Assembly (NCBI GenBank): GCA_021822565.1
Contig: JAKAQM010000008.1
Span: 1 to 49,202 of the forward strand
Direction of reading: 5' to 3'
From: Actinomycetes bacterium
GTDB taxonomy: Bacteria; Actinomycetota; Acidimicrobiia; Acidimicrobiales; RAAP-2
DNA: 49,202 bases
In this document: piece after piece, positions 1-8,194 of the stretch
Position numbering within the stretch: the first letter of the stretch is position 1
Layout: each line of letters opens with the position of its first letter
Made by a program: the position numbers and the translations under genes
Notes under the pieces: generated by a model
What the model was told of the DNA's origin: nothing
What the model saw: only the letters and a program-made list of their open reading frames with translations
The model's database searches: none

Positions 1-994
1 CCTCGGGATACTTGCGGACGAGCACCTTGCGCTCGGCGCAACGATGCGCAAGCGCATCCGCCCGAGCCTCGCTCGCCGGGATCCAGAGGAAGTTGGCCTG
101 CGAAGACGGGATGTCCCAGCCCAGCCCGGTGAGCTGCTGCGCCACCCGGTCGCGCTCCGCTTTGATCATCGCCATCCTGGCGGCAAGCTCACTGCCGGCA
201 TCGACGGAGGCGACTGCAGCAGCCAGGGCGACGCTCCCGACGCTGAAGGGGATCTTCGCGAGCCGAAGCAGCGAAGCCACCTCGACACTCGTGATGCCAT
301 AGCCCACCCGAAGACCCGCCAGGCCATACGCCTTGGAGAACGTTCGCAGCACGAGGAGGTTGTCGTGCGCCCCGAGGAGCTCCAGCGCAGAGCCGAACTC
401 CGGGGGGTCGGCGAACTCCGCATACGCCTCGTCGAGCACGACGAGGCACGACGACGGAATGGCGTCGAGCAGGTAGGCCAGCTCGGCCGCGCCGACGGCG
501 GTGCCCGTCGGATTGTTCGGATTGCAGACGAAGACGACCCTGGTCTCCTCCGTCACCGCTTTCGCCATGGCGACCACGTCATGACGCCATCCGACCAAAG
601 GGACGCGACGCGCACGGGCGCCGGCCAGCGCCGTGATGGCGGTGTACTCGGGGAACGTGGGCCAGGCGTAGAGCACGTCGGTCCCCGGTTCTGCAGAAAT
701 GGTCACGGCCTGGTGGCACACCTCGATGGAGCCGCAGCCGAGGACGATCTGGTCCACCTCGACACCGTGCGCGTCGGCGAGACGGTCACGCAGCACCATT
801 CCGTCGATATCCGGGTAGCGGTTCACTCCGGCGGCGGCGCGGGCGATGGCGTCACTGACCGATGGCAGCGGCGGATACGGGGACTCGTTGGAGGCGAGCT
901 GTGCGAGGCCCTGGTTGGCGGGGTCGTCGGCCGACCCGGGGCGACCGGCGCCGTAGACGGGGACCCCGTCGATTGCTCCCCGGACACGGATCAT
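1..994 (-). CDS. HisC-like PLP-dependent aminotransferase (C-terminus cut by window edge)
   Basis: Class I/II aminotransferase of the histidinol-phosphate aminotransferase type, a cytosolic enzyme that moves an amino group between an amino acid and a 2-oxo acid using pyridoxal phosphate. About 331 codons are visible from ATG 994 to the window edge with no stop; the family is about 350-370 residues, so a short C-terminal piece is missing. Visible motifs are LASNESPYPP near residue 35, the CNPNNPTGT segment, the LDEAYAEF segment and the PLP lysine Lys221 in TFSKAYGLAGLRVGYG. A GAGGAG ribosome site lies about 10 bases before the ATG. It starts 35 bases after the E2 stop and is the last visible gene of the E1-E2 operon, so it may deliver a 2-oxo acid to that complex. 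There is no histidine gene nearby, so I do not assign a role in histidine synthesis. Confidence 0.88.
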   Translation of the reverse strand, partial: MIRVRGAIDGVPVYGAGRPGSADDPANQGLAQLASNESPYPPLPSVSDAIARAAAGVNRYPDIDGMVLRDRLADAHGVEVDQIVLGCGSIEVCHQAVTISAEPGTDVLYAWPTFPEYTAITALAGARARRVPLVGWRHDVVAMAKAVTEETRVVFVCNPNNPTGTAVGAAELAYLLDAIPSSCLVVLDEAYAEFADPPEFGSALELLGAHDNLLVLRTFSKAYGLAGLRVGYGITSVEVASLLRLAKIPFSVGSVALAAAVASVDAGSELAARMAMIKAERDRVAQQLTGLGWDIPSSQANFLWIPASEARADALAHRCAERKVLVRKYPE

Positions 995-1028
995 CGTCTG
1001 CCTTCTCCTCGTAACCGGTGATCGCTCA

Positions 1029-2159
1029 TCATGGTCGTTCCCTCCAGCACTCGAGCTGGTCGATGACCGCCTGGAGAAAGGCCGCCGCGTCCAAGCCGTC
1101 GAGGTAGCGGTGGTCGAAGGTGATCGACAGGTTGCCCATCGGTCGGATGACCACCACGCCGTCACGCGCGACCGGGCGATCCGCGATGCGGTAGAGCCCG
1201 AGGATCGCGACTTCGGGCAGGTTGAGCAGGGGCGTCGACCACTGGCCAGCCATCCGGCCGGCACTGGTGATGGTGAAGGTCGAGCCGCTCAGCTCGTCAG
1301 GCCGCAGGTGACCGGCGCGGGCACGGCTGCTCACGTCCTTGATCGCAGCGTCGAGCTCCGCCACGCCGAGAGTCTCGGCGTGGCGGACGACAGGCACCAG
1401 CAGACGGGCGTCGGCCTGGGTGGCGATCCCGAGATGCACCGAACCCTGGGGCACCGGGTTCCCGTCCGGGGCGAGCATATTGCACCTGGGATGCTCCAAC
1501 AGCGCCCGGCTCGCCACGAACGCCAGCGCGGTCAGCGGCGAGACGCCCGAGGATTGCACGGCGCCGAAATCTGCCTCGTCGACGTTGGTGACGGTCGGCA
1601 CCGCCGCCGCCCTGGTCAGGCGGGAAGCGATCGCGGAGCGGTCGGGGAAGGCCTCGCTCCCGGCTCCCTCCCGCGGTTCCTCGCGCCGGGGCATCTCCCC
1701 GGGGCTGCTCGTGTAGCCGTGCGCGTGCGCATAGGCCCGGACGTCGTCCTCGCGGATCACCTCGCTTCCGGCAGCGATGCCCGCGGCAGCCAGGTCGATC
1801 CCGAGGCGACCTGCCAGTCGGCGGGCCCCGGGGGTCGCTGCGACCTCGACGGGGCCGGCTTCGGACGAAGTCGACGACGGGGCTGGTTCGCGGTCTTCTC
1901 TGCCCAGGTCGGACGGGTCCACTTCCAGCACGGCCAGGACGGACCCCACGGGCACCACCGACCCGGAGGCGGCGATCGCCTCTGCCAGACGGCCGGTCAC
2001 CGGCGAAGGGATCTCCGCACTGGCCTTGTCCGTGACCACTTCGACCAGCGGCTGATCCTCGGTCACGGCGTCACCGGGACGGGCCAACCACTCTCCGATC
2101 GCGCCTTCGGCGATGCCTTCGCCAAGGTCGGGAAGGCGGACCTCGACACGCACGGTCAT
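1029..2159 (-). CDS. Dihydrolipoamide acyltransferase (E2) of a 2-oxo acid dehydrogenase complex
   Basis: E2 core protein of a 2-oxo acid dehydrogenase complex, 376 residues, which transfers the acyl group from lipoyl-lysine to CoA. An N-terminal lipoyl domain (about 1-80) carries the modification site Lys45 in VVTDKASAEIPSP. A linker and a small E1/E3-binding domain follow (about 130-170, TPGARRLAGRLGIDL). The C-terminal catalytic domain ends with DHRYLDG, with catalytic His350 and Asp354. The start chosen is ATG 2159, directly before the lipoyl domain and overlapping the E1 beta stop as ATGA; a longer open frame upstream is only the shadow of E1 beta. There is one lipoyl domain, as in branched-chain or acetoin-type E2. 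No E3 gene is present, so a shared E3 must come from elsewhere. Substrate (branched-chain, pyruvate, acetoin or other) cannot be told from sequence. Confidence 0.92.
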   Translation of the reverse strand: MTVRVEVRLPDLGEGIAEGAIGEWLARPGDAVTEDQPLVEVVTDKASAEIPSPVTGRLAEAIAASGSVVPVGSVLAVLEVDPSDLGREDREPAPSSTSSEAGPVEVAATPGARRLAGRLGIDLAAAGIAAGSEVIREDDVRAYAHAHGYTSSPGEMPRREEPREGAGSEAFPDRSAIASRLTRAAAVPTVTNVDEADFGAVQSSGVSPLTALAFVASRALLEHPRCNMLAPDGNPVPQGSVHLGIATQADARLLVPVVRHAETLGVAELDAAIKDVSSRARAGHLRPDELSGSTFTITSAGRMAGQWSTPLLNLPEVAILGLYRIADRPVARDGVVVIRPMGNLSITFDHRYLDGLDAAAFLQAVIDQLECWRERP

Positions 2160-3160
2160 CTCAGTGCCTCCTCGACGGCATCCACGATCCGTCCCGGGTC
2201 CGGCAGGTAGAGGTCTTCGAGCATGAACATCGGGAACGGGGCGTCGAGCCCCGCGACCCGAACGACCGGGCCGTCGAGCGAGAACATGGCGTGCTCGGCG
2301 ATCAGCGCGGCGACCTCTGCTCCGACCCCGCACGAGCGCGCCGCCTCGTGCACCACGACGCAGCGCCGGGTACGCCGCACAGAAGCCAGGATGGCTTCCT
2401 GGTCGAGCGGCCACAACGCACGGAGGTCGAGGATCTCGGCGGACGTTCCCCGGGCGGCCAGCATCTCGGCGACCTCCCGGCACGTCGGCACCGACGGTCC
2501 GTAGCTGACGATGGTGACGTCGGTCCCGGGGCGGACCACGCGTGCGCGAAGGAGGCCTTCGGGGTCAGGGTCGGCAGGAAGGGCGGCACGGGTCGAGCGG
2601 TACAGGCGCTTTGGCTCCATGAAGATCACCGGGTCCGGGTGCCTGATGGCCCAGCGGAGCATCGAGTAGGCGTCGGCCGGGCTCGACGGCGTGACCACCA
2701 CGAGGCCGGGAATGTGGCAGAACAGCGCTTCAGGAGAGTCGCTGTGGAGCTCGGGGGCGTGGGTGCCGCCGCCATAGGGGATCCGCAGGACGGCCGGCAT
2801 CTCCGTCGCACCCGCCGTGCGCCACCTGTAACGGGCCAAGTGGCAGACGATCTGTTCGAAGGCCGGGTACGAGAACGAATCGAACTGGAGCTCGACCACG
2901 GGGCGGAGGCCGGCCAGGCACATTCCCACCGCCGCTCCGACGAAGCCGGCTTCGCACGCCGGCACATCGACGACACGGCTCTCGCCGAACCGGGCCTGGA
3001 GCCCGGCGGTGGCCCGGAACACCCCACCCATCCGCCCGATGTCCTCTCCGAGCAGCACCACCCGAGGATCCGCCGCCAGTTCGGCTTCCAATGCTGCGTC
3101 GACGGCTTGGACGAGGGTGACGGGCTCGGCGTTGCCGGGTGCGGCGGGGGGCGTCGTCAT
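2156..3160 (-). CDS. 2-oxo acid dehydrogenase E1 component, beta subunit
   Basis: Beta subunit of thiamine-diphosphate-dependent E1, 334 residues, pairing with the alpha subunit encoded just upstream to decarboxylate a 2-oxo acid and acylate lipoyl-E2. Visible features are the N-terminal pyrimidine-binding domain with LLGEDIGRMGGVFRAT, then the conserved glutamate segment PACEAGFVGAAVG and the FDSFSYPAFEQIV segment. The C-terminal transketolase-like domain contains VTIVSYGPSV and EILDLRALWPLD. The start ATG 3160 overlaps the E1 alpha stop by four bases (ATGA) and gives the usual family length; the open frame runs 14 codons further upstream inside E1 alpha. The stop overlaps the E2 start in the same way, so the three subunits look translationally coupled. 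Confidence 0.93.
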   Translation of the reverse strand: MTTPPAAPGNAEPVTLVQAVDAALEAELAADPRVVLLGEDIGRMGGVFRATAGLQARFGESRVVDVPACEAGFVGAAVGMCLAGLRPVVELQFDSFSYPAFEQIVCHLARYRWRTAGATEMPAVLRIPYGGGTHAPELHSDSPEALFCHIPGLVVVTPSSPADAYSMLRWAIRHPDPVIFMEPKRLYRSTRAALPADPDPEGLLRARVVRPGTDVTIVSYGPSVPTCREVAEMLAARGTSAEILDLRALWPLDQEAILASVRRTRRCVVVHEAARSCGVGAEVAALIAEHAMFSLDGPVVRVAGLDAPFPMFMLEDLYLPDPGRIVDAVEEALR

Positions 3161-4212
3161 TGCTCGGCGGTCGCCAGCGTCGGAGCAGATGACCGCGGCC
3201 ACGAAGGCGGCGGCACCGCGAGCACGTGGGCGGTCATCTCCTCCCCGGTCGGCACGGGCATCCGGTCGAGCCGATGCCCGGCGTCACGCATGGCACTGGC
3301 CGCTCGCTCGTGCTCTTCGATGATGTCCTGCGTGGCAAGGTGGCCTTCCTCCTGCAGCTGCCGCTCGAACCTGCCGATGGGCTCCCGCTCACGCCAGAGC
3401 GCGGCCTCCGCCTCGTCCCGGTACAGGCTGGGGTCGTCTGCGGTCGCGTGGGGGCCGATCCGGTAGCACGACGCCTCCACCAGGCTCGGCCCTCCACCGC
3501 TCCGAGCTCGGTCGACGGCTTCGGCCACTGCACCGAGCACAGCAAGCGGGTCGTACCCGTCGACCGTCACGCCTGGCATGCCGTAACCGGCCGCCCGTGC
3601 CGAAAGGTGATCGACCGCCGCTTGCCTCGACAAGGGGGTCGAGATGGCCCACTGGTTGTTCGTGCACAGGAACACGACCGGCGCACGCAGCACGCTTGCA
3701 AGGTTCATCGCTTCGTGGGCGTCTCCCTCGGAGCTGGCGCCGTCGCCGAAGAACGCCAAGGCCACCTCGTCACCGCCCTGGAGGCGCCTTCCGACGGCCC
3801 ACCCGACGGCGTGCGGAAGATGGGTGGCCAGCGGCACGCACTGCGGAGCGCAGCCGAACTGCGACGGGTCGAAGAAGCCCCGGGGATCGCCTCGGAAGTA
3901 CGCCCAGGCCTGCTCCGGAGGAAGCCCCCGGAGGACCGGCACGGCGTTCTGGCGATAGCTGAGGAACAGCCAGTCTGCGTCCCCGACGGCCAGCACCGCC
4001 GCCGCCTGAATGGCCTCCTCACCCCAGAAGGTGGGGTAGGCGCCGATGCGTCCTTGGCGCTGGAGGAGCGTCGCCCGCTCGTCGTAGGCGCGCAGCTGGA
4101 CCATCATCTTCCACAGGCGGAGCTTGTCCGCTGGACGCCTCGCGAGGGCGGACCCGGCGCGAACCGCGACGCTCCCGGTCCCTCTCCGGGAGGCCGGCAT
4201 GCCGCTCCCCAT
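3157..4212 (-). CDS. 2-oxo acid dehydrogenase E1 component, alpha subunit
   Basis: Alpha subunit of thiamine-diphosphate-dependent E1, about 351 residues. The N-terminal segment RLWKMMVQLRAYDERATLLQ and the QGRIGAYPTFWGEEA block are typical of bacterial branched-chain/pyruvate E1 alpha. The thiamine-diphosphate motif is visible as FFGDGASSEGDAHEAMN followed about 15 residues later by CTNNQWAIS. The start is uncertain. ATG 4212 gives a normal-length N-terminus but has no clear ribosome site; ATG 4200 follows GGGGAG at short spacing and is an alternative. The frame stays open to 4341. First gene of the E1-E2-aminotransferase operon, about 165 bases downstream of a strong promoter candidate carrying a TTGATCA box. 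Confidence 0.9.
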   Translation of the reverse strand: MGSGMPASRRGTGSVAVRAGSALARRPADKLRLWKMMVQLRAYDERATLLQRQGRIGAYPTFWGEEAIQAAAVLAVGDADWLFLSYRQNAVPVLRGLPPEQAWAYFRGDPRGFFDPSQFGCAPQCVPLATHLPHAVGWAVGRRLQGGDEVALAFFGDGASSEGDAHEAMNLASVLRAPVVFLCTNNQWAISTPLSRQAAVDHLSARAAGYGMPGVTVDGYDPLAVLGAVAEAVDRARSGGGPSLVEASCYRIGPHATADDPSLYRDEAEAALWREREPIGRFERQLQEEGHLATQDIIEEHERAASAMRDAGHRLDRMPVPTGEEMTAHVLAVPPPSWPRSSAPTLATAEQ

Positions 4213-4380
4213 GCCGAACGAGCCGATCACGTCGAGCACGTACCCATGGCGAGCAACTCCTCCCCCCGAACGACGAAGCTGCAGCACGGTTGCGCGTCTC
4301 GTGATCGCGCACGCTCCAACCGAGCGGAACCCGAGGGACACGCGGTCGGGACCTCGCGTGACCTCGTGTACCTCGGAGCT

Positions 4381-4409
4381 ATATGATCAAGTATTCGGCG
4401 CCTTGTCAA
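4381..4409 (-). promoter_or_regulatory. Promoter with TTGATCA box upstream of E1 alpha
   Basis: On the minus strand TTGACA (4404-4409) is followed after 17 bases by TCATAT (4381-4386), a good sigma70-type pair. TTGATCA (4384-4390) overlaps the upstream half of the -10, a position where a bound repressor would block polymerase. The motif position matches those at 21979-22011 and 42774-42806. The leader to E1 alpha would be about 165 bases. Confidence 0.6.
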
Positions 4410-4416
4410 GAGCTGC

Positions 4417-4453
4417 CGGAGCGCCGACCAGGGGCTGATGCGGGCGCTGTCCG
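4417..4453 (-). terminator. Candidate hairpin after the LLM/octopine-type operon
   Basis: On the minus strand AGCGCC and GGCGCT pair over six bases, extended by CGG/CCG across a two-base bulge, with a loop of about 17 bases. It lies just after the LLM gene stop (4469) and before the -35 of the E1 operon, where a terminator is expected. There is no T tract, so intrinsic termination is doubtful. Confidence 0.35.
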
Positions 4454-4468
4454 CACGCTCGACCTCGA

Positions 4469-5470
4469 TCACCCTCCATCGCAGCCGGGAGACACCGCCG
4501 GGAGGACCTGTGCGCCGAGCAGCTCGATCGCACGGAAAGGATCGGGCCCGAGCCGCCCCGAGAACGTGACCGTCGAGGGCCCCGCTTCGAGCAACCCTTC
4601 CAGTCCGGCGATGACGTCTCGGGCGTTCCCGCTCGCGACGAAGGTGTCGAGCGTCCGGTCGGAGATCCGGCGCGCCGCACCGTCGACGTCCCCTTCGGCC
4701 ATCGCCTCTCCCACACGGCGCACCTCCTCCGGGTCGACCTCGAAGAAGGCGACCTGCGGTTCGAAGACCCGCAGCGCCAGGAACTGCGCCAAGATCCGGC
4801 GCCCGAGCGCGCGGGCCTCCTCGCGGTCGTCGGCGATCGAGACCCACACCTCGCAGCCAACCGGATAGCCCTCCCAGCCGGCGGCCTCGCGAGCTCGTCG
4901 CTGCAGGTCGCGGAAGAAGCCAGGTGCGAAGATCCCCGCGGGACGCAGCTCGTCTGCCCACCGCGCGGCCTCGGCCACCATCCGAGGTCCGAGGGTGCCG
5001 ACGAAGATCGGCACCCTCGGTCGCTGGGGCTCCCAGAAGAACTGCGCCTGCGGATCGGCGGTGAACAGCTCGCCCTGGTAGGCGGCGCGGTCGCGCGCAA
5101 GGAGCCGGCGGATCAGCTCGGCCGTCTCACGCACTGCCGTGGTCGGCCGCGTGGCGGCGAGCCCGAGGGGGCCGAGCATCGAGCCGGCGCCCAAGCCGAG
5201 GATGGCACGCCCCCCCGAGAGCTCGTCGATCCCGGCGAGGCACGCAGCGGTGTCGGCGGGATGGCGCAGGTAGGGATGGGTGACGTCGGGACCGACGAGC
5301 ACGCGCTCGGTGTGCTCGGCGACGAGAGCCAGGATCGGCCACACCGGGCGCCACCAGACGATGTCGTGGACGGTCAGCTCGTCGAACGCGTACGACTCGA
5401 CTGCGCGCGCAAGTCTCGGGTAGTGGTCCATCGGGAAGGTGCCGTGGAGCTGTACGCCGAAGTGGGTCAT
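4469..5470 (-). CDS. LLM-class (luciferase-like) flavin/F420-dependent oxidoreductase 1
   Basis: Luciferase-like monooxygenase superfamily TIM-barrel enzyme, 333 residues, using FMNH2 or coenzyme F420. Visible hallmarks are the start MTHFGVQLHGTFPMDHYPRL, the VGPDVTHPYLRHPA strand, the GGRAILGLGAGSM segment, RPRVPIFVGTLGPRM and a helix GRRILAQFLALR. The start ATG 5470 overlaps the stop of the preceding gene as ATGA; the open frame runs further upstream but that part lies inside the octopine-dehydrogenase-like gene. It is the last gene of the long operon that begins near 21990. One of three LLM paralogues in the window (others at 14449 and 41650); the three are clearly divergent and probably act on different intermediates. 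Cofactor type cannot be decided by reading. Confidence 0.87.
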   Translation of the reverse strand: MTHFGVQLHGTFPMDHYPRLARAVESYAFDELTVHDIVWWRPVWPILALVAEHTERVLVGPDVTHPYLRHPADTAACLAGIDELSGGRAILGLGAGSMLGPLGLAATRPTTAVRETAELIRRLLARDRAAYQGELFTADPQAQFFWEPQRPRVPIFVGTLGPRMVAEAARWADELRPAGIFAPGFFRDLQRRAREAAGWEGYPVGCEVWVSIADDREEARALGRRILAQFLALRVFEPQVAFFEVDPEEVRRVGEAMAEGDVDGAARRISDRTLDTFVASGNARDVIAGLEGLLEAGPSTVTFSGRLGPDPFRAIELLGAQVLPAVSPGCDGG

Positions 5471-6534
5471 CCCGACGACAGCCTCTCTCGCAGCTCGGCG
5501 GCCGAGAGCTGAGCGAGCCCGAGGTTCTCGAGGGTCCGCCCCGACCGCTGGTAGTCCTCGCCGTTGACCGCCGACGCGATGGCGAGGAACGCATCGGCGA
5601 GCGGCGTCGCGACACCGAGCTTGCGCCCGAGCGAGGACCAGAGGGCGAGCCCGCACCCCACGTCCTCGGCGACGTAGCGGTGGTGGAAGTCGATCTTCTC
5701 GCGCCAGACCGACTGGCGCTCCATGGTCGCCCGCGAGATCACCCCGTAGAAGGTCTCGCCGACGCGCGAGTACAGGTCCTCGAGCGGCCAGTCGTGCGTG
5801 TGGTACCCGAGAGCGTGGCGCAGCGCGATCCGCTCCCGGTCGAGCTCCACGCTCACACGGACCACAGCAGGTGGGTTCCCCTCCAGGTGGATGTCGAACG
5901 CGTCCAGCCCCTCGATCGGTCCGGCATTCATGAGCACGAGTGGTGCGTGCAGCGCACCGTCGAAGTTGAGAAGTCCGGCGGCGAGCCCGTCCTCCACGGG
6001 CTCGGCGACCGGGTACAGCTCGCGGATCGGCGCGAGCGTTGCCTCGGTCCGCGCCGCGGGGTAGACGCCAGTCGGCAGGTGCGACGCGACGAGCCCGATC
6101 CGCACGGACGCAGGGCCCGACATTCGTGCTCCGTACGGCAGCGTCGCGCTCTCGGCGACAGGGACGTCGGCCCCGCCCGCTCGCTTCAGCGTCTCACGGA
6201 AGACGAAGGAGCCGAACGTGCCCGGCGTCAAGTAGACGACCTGTCCCTCGACAAGGCTCGACGCGACGGCGCGCGCGACATCCTCCTGCGCGTACGCAGG
6301 CAGTGGGACGAGGACGACGTCCGCGCCCACGACGATGCCGGCGTGGTCCTCGCTCACGGCGGCCAGCTCGGCCTCACCTTCGATCAGTCCTTCGAGCCGG
6401 ATCGTGCGCGTCGCGAAGATCTCCTCGAAGCGCGGGCGGTTGCGCAGTGCCAGCCGCACCTCGTGACCACGCAGCGCGAGATCGCCGGCGACCGCGACCG
6501 CACCGTGTCCCCCGCCGAGAACGGCCACGTTCAA
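5467..6534 (-). CDS. NAD/NADP octopine/nopaline dehydrogenase family protein
   Basis: 355-residue oxidoreductase with an N-terminal Rossmann fold (VAVLGGGHGAVAVAGDLALRG near residues 3-24) and an all-helical C-terminal domain of the octopine/nopaline dehydrogenase type. That domain includes the segment HAPLVLMNAGPIEG, the conserved histidine motif HALGYHTHDWPLEDLY, and a terminal GVATPLADAFLAIASAVNGEDY. Family members oxidise or form N-(carboxyalkyl) amino acids or reduce 2-oxo acids. The best start is TTG 6534 with GAGGAG nine bases upstream; GTG 6528 is an alternative. It lies 61 bases after the amidase stop and its own stop overlaps the LLM start. The natural substrate is unknown; an opine-like or secondary-amine intermediate would suit a pathway that breaks C-N bonds. 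Confidence 0.83.
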   Translation of the reverse strand: MNVAVLGGGHGAVAVAGDLALRGHEVRLALRNRPRFEEIFATRTIRLEGLIEGEAELAAVSEDHAGIVVGADVVLVPLPAYAQEDVARAVASSLVEGQVVYLTPGTFGSFVFRETLKRAGGADVPVAESATLPYGARMSGPASVRIGLVASHLPTGVYPAARTEATLAPIRELYPVAEPVEDGLAAGLLNFDGALHAPLVLMNAGPIEGLDAFDIHLEGNPPAVVRVSVELDRERIALRHALGYHTHDWPLEDLYSRVGETFYGVISRATMERQSVWREKIDFHHRYVAEDVGCGLALWSSLGRKLGVATPLADAFLAIASAVNGEDYQRSGRTLENLGLAQLSAAELRERLSSG

Positions 6535-6595
6535 TTCTCTGCGCTCCTCATGCTCGCTCCTGCGACACCGTCATGCGACCCGGGCGCGGGATCTC

Positions 6596-8149
6596 TCACC
6601 AGTCCTGCCAATCGCCCGCCTTCTCGAGAGCGCCGGCCAGACGGTAGATGTCCCGCTCCTGGTACCTGCCACCGACCAGCATCACGCCGACGGGAAGTCC
6701 GTCGACCATCCCGCAGGGCACCGACATCGCCGGGTGGCCGGTGCAGTTGAACGGGGCGGTGTTGATCGTCTGATCCGTCTCGAGCCGGGGCGCGTCGGAG
6801 CCCACGGACGTCCTCCCCTCGCCCCCCACGTCGTGACCTCCGCCTCGGGCCTCGGCCCTGAACGGCCTCGGCCCGAACGGCACCGTCGGGAGCGCAAGGA
6901 CGTCGACCTCTTGCAAGGCGCCGTCATACGCTGCTGCAAGCTGGCGGGCCAGGTTCTGGGCCTTGTGGTAATAACGACCACCGAACGAGGTGCGCAGGAT
7001 CTCACCTGCGATCATCGAGATGCGCACGGGCTCGGGGAGCTCGTCGGGATTGCGGCGCCAGGCGGCTTGCTGACGGGAGAGGCTGTCCAGGTGCAGGCCT
7101 TTCCAATTGGTCCCCATTCCGTTCCCGAGCATCATCATCTCGAGCCCGCCTTGAAGGACGATCGCCGACCAAATAGCTCCGGCCAGCCTGTGCATGGGGA
7201 CCGCCACCGGCCGGACGACCGCCCCCTGGCGCTCCAGGAGGTCGAGTGCCGCGCGGACCTTCTCTTCGACGCGGTGGTCTGCGCACGGCAGATCGAAGCC
7301 TTCTTCGAGCACTCCGACCCGCGCCCCGCGCACTGCGTCGCCGACGGCATCGGCGTACGAGCCGGGATCCTGGCGTGCCTGACGCGGGTCCAACCCGTCA
7401 GGGCCCGCGATCACCTCGAGCAGGAGTGCGTTGTCCCGCACCGTCGCCGTGATCGGGCCCACGTGGTCGAGCGTCTGTTCGACCGGGAAGATGCCGGTGT
7501 AGGGCACGAGGCCCCAGGTTGGCTTCATCCCGTAGACGCCGCACCACGCGGCGGGGATCCGGATCGATCCTCCCTGGTCCCCGCCGATCGCCATGTCGAC
7601 CTCTCCGGCGGCAACCGCGGCGGCCGACCCCGACGACGAGCCTCCCGCAGAGTACCCGCGACGATGCGGGTTATGGGTCGGTCCCGTCGCATTCGTGTCG
7701 CTCTCTCCCGAGAAGCACAGGTACTCGCAGTTCGTCTTCCCCGCGATCTCCGCGCCGGCGTCCAGAAGACGCGTCACGATCGTGGCATCGACCTCGGGCA
7801 CGTAGCCCTCCAAGTAGGAAGCACCGTTCATGAGCGGCACCCCTGCCACGCACACCGTGTCCTTCAGCGCCACACGCCGTCCCGCGAGCGGCCCGGTCGT
7901 GCTGCCTCGGATCGACGTCTTGCGGTACCACACGTGCAGAGGGTCCTCGTCGGGGCCCGGCCGGTAGCCCGGCGTGCGCTCGTAGCGCACCGGTGGGAGG
8001 TAGTCGGCCACGTGATCGAGCACGCGCACCGCGCCGACCAGCGCCGACACGCCCGGCGCCATGCGCTCGACTGTGCGCGCCCCCATCCCGACGCCGATCC
8101 GCTCGGCTGACGCGCCGATCGTCGCGTCGCTCACGTCGTCCACGTGCAC
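6596..8149 (-). CDS. Amidase (amidase signature family)
   Basis: 517-residue amidase-signature hydrolase. The Ser-cisSer-Lys triad is visible: Lys96 in VALKDTVC, cis-Ser171 in YSAGGSSSGSAAAVAAG, and nucleophile Ser195 in GGDQGGSIRIPAAWCG. The C-terminal part ends with the typical GLPVGVMLVGGRYQERDIYR. Family members hydrolyse amides, carbamates or aryl amides; specificity varies widely and cannot be inferred. Two consecutive aspartate-poor loops and a Gly-rich insert (RAEARGGGHDVGGEG) lie before the C-terminal domain. It sits 45 bases after the cyclase gene in the same direction, inside the long operon, together with two other C-N hydrolase-type activities (HyuAB and the cyclase). Confidence 0.92.
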   Translation of the reverse strand: MHVDDVSDATIGASAERIGVGMGARTVERMAPGVSALVGAVRVLDHVADYLPPVRYERTPGYRPGPDEDPLHVWYRKTSIRGSTTGPLAGRRVALKDTVCVAGVPLMNGASYLEGYVPEVDATIVTRLLDAGAEIAGKTNCEYLCFSGESDTNATGPTHNPHRRGYSAGGSSSGSAAAVAAGEVDMAIGGDQGGSIRIPAAWCGVYGMKPTWGLVPYTGIFPVEQTLDHVGPITATVRDNALLLEVIAGPDGLDPRQARQDPGSYADAVGDAVRGARVGVLEEGFDLPCADHRVEEKVRAALDLLERQGAVVRPVAVPMHRLAGAIWSAIVLQGGLEMMMLGNGMGTNWKGLHLDSLSRQQAAWRRNPDELPEPVRISMIAGEILRTSFGGRYYHKAQNLARQLAAAYDGALQEVDVLALPTVPFGPRPFRAEARGGGHDVGGEGRTSVGSDAPRLETDQTINTAPFNCTGHPAMSVPCGMVDGLPVGVMLVGGRYQERDIYRLAGALEKAGDWQDW

Positions 8150-8194
8150 CTCACTTCCACACCGGCAGTCGAGGTCCGGCGACCCACCCGGTCC

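Noticed and set aside
1-994. Histidine biosynthesis locus
   Set aside because: HisC-like enzyme is alone among 2-oxo acid dehydrogenase genes; no his gene is near.
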